From: Streptomyces tauricus
GTDB taxonomy: Bacteria; Actinomycetota; Actinomycetes; Streptomycetales; Streptomycetaceae
Assembly (NCBI RefSeq): GCF_014650955.1
Contig: NZ_BMVY01000048.1
Span: 1 to 48,313 of the forward strand
DNA: 48,313 bases
Direction of reading: 5' to 3'
This document shows, piece by piece, positions 14,899 to 22,320 of this stretch. The position numbers and the translations under genes are program-made. The notes beneath the pieces are model-generated. The model made no database searches and was not told where the DNA came from. It was given only the letters and a program-made list of their open reading frames with translations. Positions within the stretch are counted from its first letter, which is position 1; each line of letters starts with the position of its first letter.

Positions 14899-15672
14899 TC
14901 AGCGGGCCCGCAAGTGGTGGCGCTTGCGCCAGGCCACGATCGCTCCCGCCAGTGCCGGGAGCGCGATGCAGGCCATGGCGATCAAGAAGGCCGGCGAGGT
15001 CGGCGCGGAGGCGCGGGAGCCCGCGACGGCGTACGCGGCGGTGTTGGGGATCGAGCCGAGACCCGTTGCGAGCAGGAAGGGGAACCAGCCCATCCGCGAC
15101 ACGGAAGCACAGTAGTTCGCGGCCCAGAACGGCACCCCGGGAAACAGCCGCGCGGCCATCATCGAGCGGAACCCGTGCCGGCTGAGCTGCCCGTCCGCGG
15201 CCTTCAGCCAGCGCCCGCGCAGCAGGGGACGCAGCGCGTCCTGCCCGAGCATCCGGCCGAGCCCGAAGGCGAGCCCGGCCCCGAGGACCGTACCGGCGAG
15301 CGCCGCCCCGAGCCCCAGCTGCGAGCCGAAGAGGGCACCCGCGCCGAGGTTGAGGATCGGCCGGGGCACGAACGCCACCGTGCACAGCCCGTACGCGACC
15401 GCGAAGACGAGGGCCGCCGCGGCGCCGGTCAGCTGGGGCGGCCAGCCGTCGGCGAGCAGTCTCTGTGGCTCGAACAGCAGCACCGTCCCGGCGGCCGACA
15501 GCAGCAGCGCCACCAGCAGGGAGAGCCGGGCCCACGGCGAGAACAGGGCTCTCGTGACGCGGGCGGCCAGGCCTGTCGGCGCGGCGGTGAACTCGACGGG
15601 GACGAGTTCGGTTGCGGAAAGCGGGGGAGAGACCGTGGCGGTGCCCCCAGAGCGGGTGGTGGCATCGAGCAT
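14899..15672 (-). CDS. TVP38/TMEM64 (VTT-domain) membrane protein
   Basis: A 257-residue integral membrane protein with about six helices. After a ~40-residue cytoplasmic N-terminus, the VTT core runs from about 85 to 220, with 'VPRPILNLGAGALFG' and 'ARLFPGVPFWAANYCASVSRM'. The latter contains the (F/Y)xxxR-x2-P(G) arginine-proline motif of the DedA/VTT superfamily, whose members move phospholipids or lipid carriers across the membrane. The ATG at 15672 has TAGTGT 6 nt upstream and no ribosome site. It is divergent from the AlkD-like gene with only 49 bp between them. Confidence 0.85.
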   Translation of the reverse strand: MLDATTRSGGTATVSPPLSATELVPVEFTAAPTGLAARVTRALFSPWARLSLLVALLLSAAGTVLLFEPQRLLADGWPPQLTGAAAALVFAVAYGLCTVAFVPRPILNLGAGALFGSQLGLGAALAGTVLGAGLAFGLGRMLGQDALRPLLRGRWLKAADGQLSRHGFRSMMAARLFPGVPFWAANYCASVSRMGWFPFLLATGLGSIPNTAAYAVAGSRASAPTSPAFLIAMACIALPALAGAIVAWRKRHHLRAR

Positions 15673-15685
15673 CCGGTGACACTAA

Positions 15686-15714
15686 CTGACCCATGTGTGT
15701 GTTCGCCGTATGGT
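15686..15714 (+). promoter_or_regulatory. predicted leaderless promoter of the AlkD-like gene
   Basis: CTGACC (15686-15691) and TATGGT (15709-15714) are separated by 17 bp. The -10 box ends 7 nt before ATG 15722, so the start of transcription should coincide with the start codon. Confidence 0.55.
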
Positions 15715-15721
15715 TCGTCTC

Positions 15722-16456
15722 ATGGGCGTCACAGCTGCCGGAACGTCGGATGGCCGTTCGGGGCCGCCGCACAGCGTTCTCGCGGACACCTTGCTGGAGC
15801 GGCTGACCGTCTCCTACCCCGCAGCGGCCGATCCGGAACGGGCCGCGACGGCCCGCGCGTACATGAAGGACATCGCCCCTTTCCTCGGCCTGACCACGCC
15901 TGATCGCCGCGCGCTGTCCCGGACGGTGCTGCGCGGCACGCCCCCGCCGGACGAGGCCGACTGCACGGCGGTGGCGCTGCGCTGCTGGCGTCTGCCGGAG
16001 CGCGAGTACCAGTACTTCGCCGTCGACTATCTGCGCCGGCATGTGAGGCGTCTCTCGTCCGGATTCCTGCCCGTGACACGTCAACTCGTTTCGACGGCCC
16101 CTTGGTGGGACACCGTCGACCTGCTCGCCGCGCACGTGGTCGGCGGGCTCGTGACGGCCGATCCGAAACTGCGGACCGACATGGACCGATGGATCGAGGA
16201 CGACGACCTGTGGGTCGTGCGTACCGCGCTCCTCCACCAGCTCCGCCACAAGGACGCCACCGACGCCGAACGGCTCTTCGCCTACTGCGCCCGGCAGTCG
16301 GGACACCCCGACTTCTTCGTCCGCAAGGCGATCGGCTGGAGCCTGCGCGAGTACGCCAAGACGGATCCGGACGCCGTACGGGAGTTCGTGGCCCGTGAGA
16401 GGGACCGGCTCTCGCCGCTCTCCGTGCGCGAGGCGCTCAAGAACATCGGCCCCTGA
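15722..16456 (+). CDS. DNA alkylation repair (AlkD-like) protein
   Basis: This 244-residue HEAT-like repeat protein belongs to the AlkC/AlkD group, glycosylases that remove 3- and 7-alkylpurines by wrapping around DNA. Typical segments are 'YMKDIAPFLGLTTPDRR', 'REYQYFAVDYLRRH', 'APWWDTVDLLAAHVVGGLV', 'DDDLWVVRTALLHQL' and 'FFVRKAIGWSLREYAKTDP'. The W-D-T-V and D-x-W-V-x-R motifs correspond to the conserved DNA-facing positions of AlkD. ATG 15722 is preferred over 15695 because of the leaderless promoter. It shares a 49-bp divergent region with the VTT gene. Confidence 0.87.
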   Translation: MGVTAAGTSDGRSGPPHSVLADTLLERLTVSYPAAADPERAATARAYMKDIAPFLGLTTPDRRALSRTVLRGTPPPDEADCTAVALRCWRLPEREYQYFAVDYLRRHVRRLSSGFLPVTRQLVSTAPWWDTVDLLAAHVVGGLVTADPKLRTDMDRWIEDDDLWVVRTALLHQLRHKDATDAERLFAYCARQSGHPDFFVRKAIGWSLREYAKTDPDAVREFVARERDRLSPLSVREALKNIGP

Positions 16457-16477
16457 CCGGACGGCGACCCGCGCTAT

Positions 16478-16519
16478 GCCGTCAGCCGTCAGCCGTCACG
16501 GGTCGCGGGTCGCGGGTCG
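16478..16519. repeat. two adjacent 7-bp tandem triplets
   Basis: GCCGTCA x3 (16478-16498) is followed at once by CGGGTCG x3 (16499-16519). Two different units of the same length lying side by side suggest slippage-prone DNA; no function is seen. Confidence 0.85.
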
Positions 16520-16565
16520 CGGAAAACCATTCGACGCGGACCCGGCCGTCAGCGATGATCGGCTC

Positions 16566-16667
16566 ATGTTCCGGTACGCCTTCCCTCACGCAGCATCCGC
16601 AGTCGCGGATGCCACGAAGGCTGCCGTCCTCATCACCGTGGCCGCCGCGGCAGGCGCCCGAAGCTGA
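16566..16667 (+). CDS. possible 33-aa leaderless ORF upstream of tuf3
   Basis: The ORF begins MFRYAFPHAA and ends AAAAGARS, mostly alanine-rich helix. TTCGAC (16530-16535) and GATGAT (16554-16559) are 18 bp apart and the -10 ends 6 nt before the ATG, a leaderless layout. Third positions are mostly G or C. The alternative is non-coding leader sequence. If real it could be a small or leader peptide ahead of tuf3, 132 bp before that start. Confidence 0.25.
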   Translation: MFRYAFPHAASAVADATKAAVLITVAAAAGARS

Positions 16668-16799
16668 CCCTTCCCGGATCGTCCGGCGGACCCCGCAGGG
16701 GGAGGGTCGGCAGGACCTCGGGGTCCCCGTCCCGGCTGTTCCCACGCCGGGGCCATCTCTCAGCTCCGCGCTGAAACCAAGAGGCTTCGAGGTACAGCC

Positions 16800-17969
16800 A
16801 TGCCCAAGACGGCTTACGTGCGCACCAAACCGCATCTGAACATCGGCACCATGGGTCACGTCGACCACGGCAAGACCACCCTGACCGCCGCCATCACCAA
16901 GGTCCTCGCCGAGCGCGGCTCCGGCACCTACGTACCGTTCGACCGGATCGACCGGGCGCCGGAGGAGGCCGCGCGCGGCATCACCATCAACATCGCGCAC
17001 GTCGAGTACGAGACCGACACCCGGCACTACGCGCACGTGGACATGCCGGGCCACGCCGACTACGTCAAGAACATGGTCACGGGCGCCGCCCAGCTCGACG
17101 GGGCGATCCTCGTGGTCTCCGCGCTCGACGGGATCATGCCCCAGACCGCCGAACACGTGCTGCTCGCCCGGCAGGTGGGCGTCGACCACATCGTCGTCGC
17201 CCTCAACAAGGCGGACGCGGGCGACGAGGAGCTGACCGACCTCGTGGAGCTGGAGGTCCGCGAACTGCTCACCTCGCACGGCTACGGGGGCGACTCCGTA
17301 CCGGTCGTACGGGTCTCCGGGCTGAAGGCGCTGGAGGGCGACCCCCGGTGGACCGAGGCGATCGGCGCGCTGCTCGACGCCGTGGACACGTATGTGCCCA
17401 TGCCCGAGCGGTACGTGGACGCGCCGTTCCTGTTGCCGGTGGAGAACGTGCTCACCATCACCGGCCGCGGCACGGTCGTCACGGGGGCCGTCGAACGCGG
17501 CACGATCCGGGTGGGGGACCGCGTCGAAGTGCTCGGGGCCGCCGTGGACACGGTGGTCACCGGTCTGGAGACGTTCGGCAAGCCCATGGACGAGGCGCAG
17601 GCCGGCGACAGCGTGGCGCTGCTGTTGCGCGGCGTCCCGCGTGACGCCGTACGCCGCGGGCACATCGTCGCGGCGCCCGGCAGTGTCGTCCCCAGCCGTC
17701 GCTTCTCCGCGCAGGTCTACGTCCTGTCGGCGCGCGAGGGCGGGCGGACGACACCGGTGTCCACCGGCTACCGGCCGCAGTTCTACATCCGCACCGCGGA
17801 CGTCGTCGGCGACGTCGACCTCGGTGGCGGCGCGGTCGCGCGGCCCGGTGACACCGTCACCATGACGGTCGAGCTGGGGCGTGACGTGCCGCTGGAGCCG
17901 GGCCTCGGCTTCGCGATCCGTGAGGGCGGCCGCACGGTCGGCGCCGGCACGGTGACCGCCGTCGGCTGA
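16800..17969 (+). CDS. tuf3: elongation factor Tu, divergent third copy
   Basis: EF-Tu delivers aminoacyl-tRNA to the ribosome. The 389-residue protein has all three domains: G1 'GHVDHGKT' (19-26), G2 'RGITIN' (59-64), G3 'DMPGHADY' (81-88), G4 'NKAD' (136-139), G5 'SGLKAL', and C-terminal 'GYRPQFYIRT' and 'IREGGRTVGAG'. It differs from housekeeping EF-Tu at normally invariant places: DCPGH reads DMPGH, NKCD reads NKAD, TREH reads TAEH and SALKAL reads SGLKAL. It stands alone, not in a str operon. Together these mark it as the Streptomyces EF-Tu3 type, which in S. ramocissimus is reported to resist EF-Tu-directed antibiotics. A GAGG ribosome site precedes the ATG. Confidence 0.93.
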   Translation: MPKTAYVRTKPHLNIGTMGHVDHGKTTLTAAITKVLAERGSGTYVPFDRIDRAPEEAARGITINIAHVEYETDTRHYAHVDMPGHADYVKNMVTGAAQLDGAILVVSALDGIMPQTAEHVLLARQVGVDHIVVALNKADAGDEELTDLVELEVRELLTSHGYGGDSVPVVRVSGLKALEGDPRWTEAIGALLDAVDTYVPMPERYVDAPFLLPVENVLTITGRGTVVTGAVERGTIRVGDRVEVLGAAVDTVVTGLETFGKPMDEAQAGDSVALLLRGVPRDAVRRGHIVAAPGSVVPSRRFSAQVYVLSAREGGRTTPVSTGYRPQFYIRTADVVGDVDLGGGAVARPGDTVTMTVELGRDVPLEPGLGFAIREGGRTVGAGTVTAVG

Positions 17970-17984
17970 ACCGGCACCGCCCGG

Positions 17985-18037
17985 CGGGTGCCCGCCGTCC
18001 CTGTGGACTTCCGTCCGCAACGGACGGCGGGCACCCG
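17985..18037 (+). terminator. tuf3 terminator with two mutually exclusive stems
   Basis: Outer arms CGGGTGCCCGCCGTCC (17985-18000) and its exact complement (18022-18037) form a 16-bp stem. An inner alternative, CCGTCCG/CGGACGG (18011-18017 with 18021-18027), uses part of the same right arm, so both cannot form at once. It starts 16 bp after the tuf3 stop and reaches into the promoter of the next gene. Confidence 0.7.
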
Positions 18038-18060
18038 CGCGTCCCGGGCACAATGGGTGC

Positions 18061-18906
18061 GTGGACGAGCTGATACCCGTGACCAGGACCGTGGATCACG
18101 GGACCGCCAAGCTGATGCCGGACATCGACCGGAAGCGGGCCTGGCTGCTGACGGTCGACGGGGCGCCCCAGTCGTACGTCGACCTCGACGAGCCGACGTA
18201 CCTGGAGTTCGAGTACGCGCGTCGGCTCGGGCACGTCCTCGACACGGTCGCGCGGCCGGGGCTGCCCTTGGACGCGCTGCACCTGGGCGGCGGCGCGCTC
18301 ACCCTGCCCCGCTATCTCGCCGCGACCCGGCCGGGGTCCCGACAGGACGTGGTGGAGGCCGACAGCGGGCTCCTGGACCTCGTCGTGGAGCATCTGCCCG
18401 TCCCCGCGGACGCGGGGATCGCGCTGCACGCCGCGGACGCCCGCGCCTGGCTGGAAACCGCCCCAGCGGCCTCCGCCGACGTCCTGATCGCCGATGTCTT
18501 CGGCGGCTCCCGGGTACCGGCGCACCTGACCTCGGTGGCGTACGCGCGTCAGACGGCACGTGTGCTGCGGGGCGACGGCGTGTACCTGGCCAACCTCGCC
18601 GACGCCTCGCCCTTCGCCTTCCTGCGCTCCCAGCTCGCCACGTTCTCCACCGTGTTCGAGGAGCTGGCCCTGATCGCCGAGCCGGGTGTGCTGCGCGGCC
18701 GCCGCTTCGGGAACGCGGTGCTCGTCGCCTCGCACCGGCCGCTGGACACCGCCACCCTCACGCGCCGTACGGCCTCCGACGCCTTTCCGGCGCGCGTCGA
18801 GCACGGGGACACGCTGCGGGTCTTCACCGGGGACGCGAAGCCCGTACGGGACGAGGACGCGGTGCCGTCGCCGGAGCCGCCGGCCGGGGCGTTCAGCATC
18901 GGCTGA
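18061..18906 (+). CDS. spermidine synthase-like methyltransferase-fold protein
   Basis: The 281-residue product has the Rossmann-type fold of spermine/spermidine synthases: motif I 'ALHLGGGALTLPRYL', acidic loop 'VVEADSGLLDL', motif 'AADARAWLE' and 'ADVLIADVFGG'. Spermidine synthases transfer aminopropyl from decarboxylated SAM; here the usual D-D-Y type active-site signature is not clear (ADVFGG), so it may be a related SAM-binding protein of unknown substrate. The GTG at 18061 has CACAAT 6 nt upstream and no ribosome site, so it is probably leaderless. A 6-bp hairpin (18908-18922) separates it from the convergent MFS gene. Confidence 0.75.
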   Translation: MDELIPVTRTVDHGTAKLMPDIDRKRAWLLTVDGAPQSYVDLDEPTYLEFEYARRLGHVLDTVARPGLPLDALHLGGGALTLPRYLAATRPGSRQDVVEADSGLLDLVVEHLPVPADAGIALHAADARAWLETAPAASADVLIADVFGGSRVPAHLTSVAYARQTARVLRGDGVYLANLADASPFAFLRSQLATFSTVFEELALIAEPGVLRGRRFGNAVLVASHRPLDTATLTRRTASDAFPARVEHGDTLRVFTGDAKPVRDEDAVPSPEPPAGAFSIG

Positions 18907-18907
18907 C

Positions 18908-18922
18908 AGCCCGCGCCGGGCT
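18908..18922. terminator. small hairpin between convergent genes
   Basis: AGCCCG-CGC-CGGGCT forms a 6-bp stem exactly filling the 15-bp gap between the spermidine-synthase-like and MFS stop codons. Confidence 0.45.
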
Positions 18923-20214
18923 CAGTTCTCGGAGTGGGCCGGCTCGCCCCTCGCCGCCGGCATCCCCTGCGTCACTTCCTTCGTGCGCCGCGTCAGATTG
19001 CGTACGTCGGGGACGAACAGCACCGCCGCCGTCACCACGACGACCAGGACCGCGCAGCCCCACAGGGCCGCCGGACGTCCGAAGGCGGACTCGGCCGGGC
19101 CCGCCAGGGCGGTGGCCAGCGGGACCATGGCGATCGAGCCGAACCAGTCGTACGCCGAGACGCGGGAGAGCTTGTCCTCCGGGATCTCCTGGTGCAGCGC
19201 GGTCATCCAGGAGACACCGAACACCTCGATGGCGACTCCGGTCACGAACATCACCGCACACAGGCCGCCGACCGGGAACGGGACGGCGAGCGCGGCGGAC
19301 GGCAGGGCGAGCGGGAACACGCAGAGCGTGCCGGCCAGGAGCAGCCTGCGGGGTTTCCAGCGCATCATCAGCAGCGCGCCCCCGACGGTGCCCAGGCCGA
19401 ACGCGGCGAGGGCCAGACCCCAGGGACCGGCGCCGCCGAGGCTGTCCCGGGCGACCAGGGGGCCGTACACCGCCTCGGCGGCGCCGACGACGGCGACCAC
19501 GACCGAGAACTGCGCGACGATCGCCCACAGCCAGGGCCGCCCGACGACCTCCCGCCAGCCGTCGCGCAGGTCGGTGAGCAGACCGGTGCCCGGCACCCGG
19601 GGCGGTATGTGCCCGACATCGAGGAAGGCGCGCAGGGAGCCCGCGACGGCGAAGGCCAGCGCGTCCACCGCGAGGACCCAGCCCGGCCCGACGACCGCGA
19701 CCATCGCGCCGCCGAGCGCGGCGCCGCCGAGGCCCGCGCCGTGCATCGCGAGGCGGAACACGGCGAAGGCGCGGCCCGCCTGCTTGCCGCTCACGGAGGA
19801 GAGCAGCATGCCCTCGGCGGCCGGGTTGAAGAACGCCTGGCCGGTGCCGCCGAGCGCGGTGAGGAGCATCATCTGCCACAGCTGCGGCTCACCGGCGATC
19901 ACGAGGGCCGCGAAGGCCGCCTGGGAGAGGCAGTTGAGGGTGTTGGCCGCGACCATCACGCGGTGCCGGGGCAGGCGATCCGCGACCGCGCCGCCGATCA
20001 GCAGGAAGAGCACGAGGGGCAGGGTGCGGGCCGCCGCCACCAGGCCCACGTCGCCGCCGTCGCCGCCGTCGTCCAGGACGGCGAACGCCGCCGCGATCAA
20101 CGCACCCTGGCTGCCCAGGTTCGTCACGACCGCGGCGGCGGTCAGCAGGGTGTAGTTGCGGCCCGCCCAGGAGGGGCGGCGCAGTCGGGCGGAAGAGTCG
20201 GCGGCGGGTTTCAC
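18922..20214 (-). CDS. MFS transporter
   Basis: A 430-residue major facilitator protein with about 12 membrane helices. The loop-2/3 signature is 'GGAVADRLPRHRVMV', and the central loop is 'VGHIPPRVPGTG'. The pattern 'AAARTLPLVLFLLIGG' and 'FFNPAAEGMLLSSVSG' is that of the drug-efflux-like MFS group (enterobactin exporter/tetracycline-type) common in actinomycetes. The substrate is unknown. The GTG start at 20214 lies 6 nt after GATAGT, which has TTGGCA 18 bp further upstream, so this looks like a leaderless message. It converges on the spermidine-synthase-like gene with a 15-bp gap. Confidence 0.88.
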   Translation of the reverse strand: MKPAADSSARLRRPSWAGRNYTLLTAAAVVTNLGSQGALIAAAFAVLDDGGDGGDVGLVAAARTLPLVLFLLIGGAVADRLPRHRVMVAANTLNCLSQAAFAALVIAGEPQLWQMMLLTALGGTGQAFFNPAAEGMLLSSVSGKQAGRAFAVFRLAMHGAGLGGAALGGAMVAVVGPGWVLAVDALAFAVAGSLRAFLDVGHIPPRVPGTGLLTDLRDGWREVVGRPWLWAIVAQFSVVVAVVGAAEAVYGPLVARDSLGGAGPWGLALAAFGLGTVGGALLMMRWKPRRLLLAGTLCVFPLALPSAALAVPFPVGGLCAVMFVTGVAIEVFGVSWMTALHQEIPEDKLSRVSAYDWFGSIAMVPLATALAGPAESAFGRPAALWGCAVLVVVVTAAVLFVPDVRNLTRRTKEVTQGMPAARGEPAHSEN

Positions 20215-20220
20215 CTGGCG

Positions 20221-20250
20221 ACTATCTCCGCCGACGGGCCGACTTGCCAA
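20221..20250 (-). promoter_or_regulatory. predicted leaderless promoter of the MFS gene
   Basis: On the minus strand TTGGCA (20250-20245) and GATAGT (20226-20221) are 18 bp apart, and 6 nt separate the -10 from the GTG start codon at 20214. Confidence 0.6.
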
Positions 20251-20400
20251 ACGTATTGTCGGCCTGATCCATGCCGCTTCCGGTCCGGCCCCGCTCGGTC
20301 CGGTCCGGTTCGGTTCCGCTCGGTTCCGCTCCGCCCCGCCATGCGCTGCGGCAGGCGGGGCGAATGGTTCCTGCGGTGGGACGGGCCGGCCCATCGCCGC

Positions 20401-20488
20401 CTCAGCTGTCCGTCGGAGCGTCCTCAGCTGTCCGTCGGAGCGTCCTCAGCCGTCCGTCGAGGCGTCCTCAGCTGTCCGTCGGGGCGTC
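20401..20488. repeat. four 22-bp tandem repeats spanning the stop codon of the next gene
   Basis: CTCAGCTGTCCGTCGGAGCG-type units begin at 20401, 20423, 20445 and 20467. The last unit contains the stop and final codons of the gene ending at 20468; the other three are non-coding copies downstream of it. Upstream (20281-20335) CGGTTCCGCT-like short repeats are also present. Confidence 0.88.
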
Positions 20489-21505
20489 CTTGGTGAGGCG
20501 CACCGTGCTCAGGATCTTCTGGACGGTCGCCTCGGGGATCTCGTCGTCCACGCCCTTGGCGCCGAACAGGTTCCAGGTGACGTAGTCGCCCGCGCCGTTC
20601 TTGAACGCGAAGGTGATGGCCTTGCCCTCGCTGTCACACTTCCCGTTCTGCGGCGTGTTGCTGGAGTGGGCGTTGGCGACACTGCCCTTGAGGCCCGACT
20701 TCGTCGTGTAGTCCTTCGCCTTGTCCCACTTCACGCTCTTCTTGTCGGGCTGCGTGTAGCCACCGAAGATCCACCACGGCACGCGGGTCTCGGCCGCCTC
20801 GGCCGCGTCCTTGGCGCCGTTCTCGCCGCGCGTTCCGGCGGTGACCAGCGCCGTGTCCTCCTCGCGGCCGTCCTTGTCGCTGTCGCTCGTGCACCACTTG
20901 GACTTGAGGTAGGCGGGGGCGGTGACCGTCGTGCGGTCGGTCTTGCCCTTCTCCTCCCACTCGAAGCCGACGCTCGTGTCGGTGCTCTCGATCTCCCACT
21001 CGGCGGGCACGTCGAACATCGTGCCGAAGCGCGGGTTGATGACGACCTTCCAGCCCGCGACCGTCGGCTTCTCGGCGTCCGTGCCGCGCGGGTTGTCCTC
21101 ACCGGTGGACGCGGACGCGCTCGGGTCCTTTGTCGCGCTGGACGAAGGCCGCTTCGCCTTGCCGTCCTTGTCGCCACCGGCCTCGTCGTCCTTGTCGCCG
21201 CCCAGGACCAGCACGCCCGTGACACCGGCCGCGACGACGACGGCCGCGGCGGCCACGATCGCGACGAGCTTCGTCCTGTTCCCGCCGCCGCCCTCGGGAG
21301 GCTGCGGCGCACCGGGCGCGGTCCAGCCGGGCTGCCCCGGCTGCGTGTACGGGCTCTGCGGCTGAGGTCCCGTCTGGTACCCGGACTGCTGATATCCGGG
21401 CTGCTGGTACGGGTTCGGCTGCTGGTACCCCGGCTGCTGGTACGGGTTCTGGTTCTGGTCCTGCGGGTTCTGCTCGCCCCCGGGCGGCTGATTTCCTGGC
21501 CACAT
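20468..21505 (-). CDS. Pro/Gln/Tyr-rich membrane-anchored protein with extracytoplasmic domain
   Basis: This 345-residue protein begins MWPGNQPPGG. A 65-residue cytoplasmic stretch with repeats of the type 'YQQPGYQQ' follows, then one membrane helix ('LVAIVAAAAVVVAAGVTGVLVL', about 80-101). A Ser/Lys/Asp-rich linker leads to an extracytoplasmic domain of about 190 residues containing 'GWKVVINPRFGTMFDVPAEW' and 'WWIFGGYTQ', with two cysteines (KWCTSD and NGKCDSE) that could form a disulfide. This architecture is frequent in Streptomyces; no function is known to me. The stop codon region is part of a 22-bp repeat array. The ATG at 21505 has AGGG 9 nt upstream, or TAGGGT 8 nt upstream if leaderless. 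Confidence 0.8.
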   Translation of the reverse strand: MWPGNQPPGGEQNPQDQNQNPYQQPGYQQPNPYQQPGYQQSGYQTGPQPQSPYTQPGQPGWTAPGAPQPPEGGGGNRTKLVAIVAAAAVVVAAGVTGVLVLGGDKDDEAGGDKDGKAKRPSSSATKDPSASASTGEDNPRGTDAEKPTVAGWKVVINPRFGTMFDVPAEWEIESTDTSVGFEWEEKGKTDRTTVTAPAYLKSKWCTSDSDKDGREEDTALVTAGTRGENGAKDAAEAAETRVPWWIFGGYTQPDKKSVKWDKAKDYTTKSGLKGSVANAHSSNTPQNGKCDSEGKAITFAFKNGAGDYVTWNLFGAKGVDDEIPEATVQKILSTVRLTKDAPTDS

Positions 21506-21621
21506 GGCCAGTAACCCTAGTGCCGCACGGGACACGGTGGGGTCACCGCCCCTCATCAGGCATGTACCGGATCACCCGTGAGTGCGGACGTCATGTGTTC
21601 GAGATCCCGTCCAGGAACCTG

Positions 21622-21649
21622 TTCAAGATTCGCTACTCGCGGGTAACGT
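21622..21649 (+). promoter_or_regulatory. predicted leaderless promoter of the hotdog gene
   Basis: TTCAAG (21622-21627) and TAACGT (21644-21649) have a 16-bp spacer; six nt follow before ATG 21656. Confidence 0.5.
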
Positions 21650-21655
21650 GCGGCC

Positions 21656-22108
21656 ATGAGCGCAGATCAGATGTCTATCGGCGAGATGCTCGCCGCCACG
21701 GTGCCGATGGTCCGGACCCTGAAACTGGAGTATCTGGAAACCACTCCGGACAGGGCCGTGCTCGCGCTGCCCGACCAGAGCGAGTACCACAATCACGTGG
21801 GCGGGCCCCACGCCGGGGCGATGTTCACCCTGGGGGAGTCGGCGAGCGGGGCGGTCGTGCTGGCCGCGTTCGGGGACCAGCTCGCGCGTGCCGTGCCGCT
21901 GCCCGTGACCGCCGAGATCGCGTTCAAGAAGCTGGCCAGGGGGCCTGTCACGGCCACCGCCACCCTGGGACGGCCCGCCGCCGACGTCGTCGCCGAACTC
22001 GACGCCGGTCTGCGCCCGGAGTTCCCGGTCGCCGTCGCCATCCAGCGGGAGGACGGCGCCGTCACCGGCGAGATGACGGTCGTCTGGACGCTGCGCCCCA
22101 ACGGCTGA
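21656..22108 (+). CDS. DUF4442/hotdog-fold thioesterase-like protein
   Basis: The 150-residue product has the hotdog pattern: a first strand 'LKLEYLETTPDRAVLALPD', then 'HNHVGGPHAGAMFTLGESASG' containing the HNHxGxxHAGA helix typical of acyl-CoA thioesterase-like and DUF4442 proteins, and final strands 'VAVAIQREDGAVTGEMTVVW'. It probably hydrolyses or binds an acyl thioester; the substrate is unknown. There is no ribosome site; TAACGT lies 6 nt before the ATG. Confidence 0.82.
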   Translation: MSADQMSIGEMLAATVPMVRTLKLEYLETTPDRAVLALPDQSEYHNHVGGPHAGAMFTLGESASGAVVLAAFGDQLARAVPLPVTAEIAFKKLARGPVTATATLGRPAADVVAELDAGLRPEFPVAVAIQREDGAVTGEMTVVWTLRPNG

Positions 22109-22320
22109 GGCGCCCCACGGCCCGCCTAACCTGCCTGGCGGGCCCACTTCCCCGCTCGGGTGAGGGCGGCCCGTGCGGCCGTTCTCTGAGGGGTTTTTGA
22201 TGGGTCGGTGACGATTGCTTGAGGGGTGCGGCGTCATGAGAATGACAGCACCGGGTCGCGGCGACACCGAACCGAACGGTCCGCCGCGATCTCCGCAAGG
22301 ACCACCCCGAAAGGACGACG

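Larger units (their letters stand above)
16457..16799. other. 343-bp region upstream of tuf3
   Basis: It starts with two adjacent 7-bp triplet repeats (16478-16519), followed by a possible 33-codon leaderless ORF (16566-16667). A small hairpin GCATCCGC/GCGGATGC (16593-16612) lies inside that ORF. GGACCCC (16689) could pair with GGGGTCC (16719) in the tuf3 leader. The tuf3 promoter itself was not identified with confidence. Confidence 0.6.

Noticed and set aside
16395..16667. 90-codon plus-strand frame overlapping the AlkD-like 3' end
   Set aside because: Arg/Ser-rich shadow of the AlkD gene frame; only its last 33 codons have a plausible separate start, listed with low confidence.
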